From NCBI GenBank assembly GCA_029782335.1, contig JAKOVA010000293.1, positions 1-45,344 of the forward strand: a stretch of DNA of 45,344 nt. The letters run 5' to 3'. The DNA is from Actinomycetes bacterium (GTDB lineage: Bacteria > Actinomycetota > Acidimicrobiia > Acidimicrobiales > Microtrichaceae). This document shows, piece after piece, positions 43,736 to 45,344 of the stretch. Both the position numbers and the translations under genes were made by a program. Position 1 is the stretch's first letter, and each line of letters begins with the position of its first letter. The notes under the pieces are model-generated. The model was not told where the DNA came from, searched no databases, and saw only the letters and a list, made by a program, of their open reading frames with translations.

Positions 43736-44473
43736 ATGGAATCCCCACACCGCCCACCGATCGCCATCAGCTGCCAGCGTCTCGAGGAAGGGCGGGTCTG
43801 GAAGCTCACCCCGGCGCTCGCCGTGGTCTCGGCGTACGTCGACGCCGTCTGGCGAGCGGGTGGGATGCCAGTTCCGGTGTTTCCCCTCGGCAACGCCGAG
43901 TCGTCCGCCGCCGACGTGTTGTCACAGGTCGCTGGTGTGGTGCTGATCGGTGGGCTCGACGTCGATCCTGGCCGCTACGGACAGCCGGCGCACGAAACGA
44001 CCCTCCCCGCTCCGGAGGACCAGGAGGCCTTCGAGTCGGCCCTGGCGTTGGGCGCGATCGAACGCGGAACCCCGCTGTTGGGAATCTGCCGGGGGACGCA
44101 ACTGCTCAACGTGTTGCTCGGCGGCACGCTCGACCAGCACATCACCGGTGCCGCCGGACGCGGCGAGCACGGAATCCCCAACGGGGGTGGAGGGGTCACC
44201 AACAGCATCCGGCTCGAGGCCGGTTCGCTCGCGGCGGCAGTCATGGGGAACGGCCCGATCACCGGCCGTTGCCACCATCACCAGGCCGTCGATCAGGTGG
44301 CACCGGGCCTCGTCGTCACCGGGCGCACTGACGACGGCACCGTCGAGGTGCTCGAAGCGCCCGAGACGGACGGCTGGCTGCTGGGGGTTCAATGGCACCC
44401 CGAGGAAACCGCGGCGGATGATCCGGCCAACCAGGCGCTCTTCGATCATCTGGTCGCCGCCGCCCGTCGCTGA
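43736..44473 (+). CDS. PuuD-like gamma-glutamyl hydrolase (class I amidotransferase fold)
   Basis: 245 residues. The nucleophile is Cys118 in LLGICRGTQLLNV, and the His/Glu of the triad are His221 and Glu223 in GVQWHPEET. VVLIGGLDVDPGRYG near 68-82 is typical of PuuD-type gamma-glutamyl-gamma-aminobutyrate hydrolases, which release glutamate after the oxidation steps. The motif GRCHHHQAVD near 178-187 is also a family feature. It follows the GS-like gene by 7 bases and is likely co-transcribed; AGG precedes its ATG. Confidence 0.87.
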   Translation: MESPHRPPIAISCQRLEEGRVWKLTPALAVVSAYVDAVWRAGGMPVPVFPLGNAESSAADVLSQVAGVVLIGGLDVDPGRYGQPAHETTLPAPEDQEAFESALALGAIERGTPLLGICRGTQLLNVLLGGTLDQHITGAAGRGEHGIPNGGGGVTNSIRLEAGSLAAAVMGNGPITGRCHHHQAVDQVAPGLVVTGRTDDGTVEVLEAPETDGWLLGVQWHPEETAADDPANQALFDHLVAAARR

Positions 44474-44521
44474 GCAACCCTCGTCGGCTCACCCACCGGA
44501 AGCGGCTCGCCGGCGCTGCCG

Positions 44522-45344
44522 TCACCGCCCGGCGGTCGGGACGTGGGCCGAATGTGCACGAAGCGCCGGGCCGATCTGCACCTTCCACACCCAGCCCTGA
44601 CCCGCGTCGGTCACGTGCACACGATCGGGCGTCCCCCATGCCTTCGCCTTCGCCGGGGTTGGTTGGCCTGCTGGATCCGCACCGACGCAGACCTGGTCGG
44701 TGGGTGGAATGGTGATGGTCCCGGGGTGTGCCGCAGCGATCTCGCGGAGATTCGAGTTGTGCCACTCGATGCTCTCCCGCGTGAACTCGTCGGCGTTGGG
44801 CTCACCAGGGCGCCGGCCCGGACACGCGAACTCCAGGAGCGCCACGCGGGTACCCGCGGCGTTTGCCCGTCGGATGCGAACGTCGAGTGCCTCGCCGATC
44901 GCGGTACGCAACTCGGGGCTGTTCGGCGGCACCATCCGCCCGTCGGGTGCCCGGTACCAGTGGGACTGCTCGTAGCCCCCAGAGGTGATGACGAGCCAGT
45001 CGGGGTGGCCGGCGAGACCGAGCAACTCCGCCGCCTCCGCGGAGCGTTTCCCGCGGCAGTACGACCCGTCGACGAGACCACCTCGGGCGGGGTTGTCGAC
45101 CATCCAGCCCGGCGTACGCACCAACACGCCGCAGCCCAACACACCGGCGTTCGCGACGGTCCGGATGTAGGCGGGTAACTCGGAACGACGCAGGTCGTGG
45201 GCGATGGTCGCTGCCTGGGAGTCGCCACCGACGAGCACCGTGAGGGGCCGGGAGGTCTCCGAGGCTCCCGGGGCGGGTGCGACGACGGGCGCCGACGGCG
45301 GCGTTGTCGGTGATCCGGGCGTCTCGGGTGTCGGCGCGGTGGAC
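44522..45344 (-). CDS. SGNH-domain end of an O-acyltransferase-like protein (partial)
   Basis: The reading frame continues off the window edge, so only the C-terminal 273 residues or so are visible. It starts with a Pro/Thr/Ala-rich linker (TPETPGSPTTPPSAP) and continues into an SGNH hydrolase domain. The nucleophile block is TVLVGGDSQAAT, then WLVITSGGYEQ, and near the end DRVHVTDAG, which holds the probable Asp and His of the triad. This layout is that of acyltransferase-3 proteins with a periplasmic SGNH domain, which acetylate cell-surface polysaccharides (OafB/OatA-type); the membrane part would lie beyond 45344. The GTG at 45238 is internal. It is convergent with the PuuD-like gene. Confidence 0.75.
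   Translation of the reverse strand, partial: STAPTPETPGSPTTPPSAPVVAPAPGASETSRPLTVLVGGDSQAATIAHDLRRSELPAYIRTVANAGVLGCGVLVRTPGWMVDNPARGGLVDGSYCRGKRSAEAAELLGLAGHPDWLVITSGGYEQSHWYRAPDGRMVPPNSPELRTAIGEALDVRIRRANAAGTRVALLEFACPGRRPGEPNADEFTRESIEWHNSNLREIAAAHPGTITIPPTDQVCVGADPAGQPTPAKAKAWGTPDRVHVTDAGQGWVWKVQIGPALRAHSAHVPTAGR

Overview
The window is GC-rich (roughly two thirds G+C by eye), densely coded chromosomal DNA with GTG starts, many 4-bp ATGA/GTGA gene overlaps and several genes that look leaderless. The gene families are actinobacterial: an AftD-type arabinofuranosyltransferase, a roadblock/DUF742/GTPase 'conservon', a DevR/DevS-type two-component pair, LCP and ABC1 proteins. My best guess is a free-living member of the Acidimicrobiia (Ilumatobacter-like) rather than a mycolic-acid producer; this is inference. 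I see no rRNA, tRNA, insertion sequence, phage gene or CRISPR array, and no gene-free stretch longer than about 175 bases.

Region by region. 1-9493: cell-envelope glycan locus, with the tail of a membrane protein, the AftD-like enzyme, a PIG-V-like GT-C mannosyltransferase, a methyltransferase, GT4 and GT2 glycosyltransferases and an alpha/beta hydrolase. 9591-14754: a complete conservon (sensor kinase, roadblock, DUF742, GTPase) with a divergent DUF4388 protein. 14719-20765: glutamate synthase gltB-gltD with a structured leader, next to a divergent M18 aminopeptidase. 22228-28071: an ALDH, a J-domain protein, and a run of LCP protein, cyclophilin, ABC1 kinase and MauE-like membrane protein. 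28128-29753: an unusual membrane protein with a sigma-factor-like cytoplasmic part and a hydrolase-like outer domain that lacks its nucleophile. 29774-34169: a minus-strand run with an HTH protein, a 2OG-Fe(II) oxygenase, a Thr-rich lipoprotein, a Fae-like protein, two XdhC-type genes and CorA. 34222-38004: a copper oxidase, an FMN-binding protein and a DevR/DevS-like pair. 38016-41487: VWA, MoxR and ALDH genes joined by 4-bp overlaps. 41565-44473: SDR, glutamine-synthetase-like and PuuD-like genes, suggesting gamma-glutamylated amine catabolism together with the divergent ALDH. 44522-45344: the C-terminal SGNH domain of a probable O-acyltransferase, cut by the window edge.

The most interesting signals are: (a) a gltB leader in which one segment can pair with either of two others, one of which contains the Shine-Dalgarno; (b) a single-GAF DevS-like kinase that keeps the DevS haem-ligand His, with DosR-box-like sites before the two neighbouring genes; (c) the sigma-like/transmembrane/dead-hydrolase fusion; (d) a Fae homologue lacking its catalytic His in an XdhC operon; (e) a repeated TAnnnT box 6-10 nt before start codons that lack a Shine-Dalgarno, which indicates leaderless transcripts.
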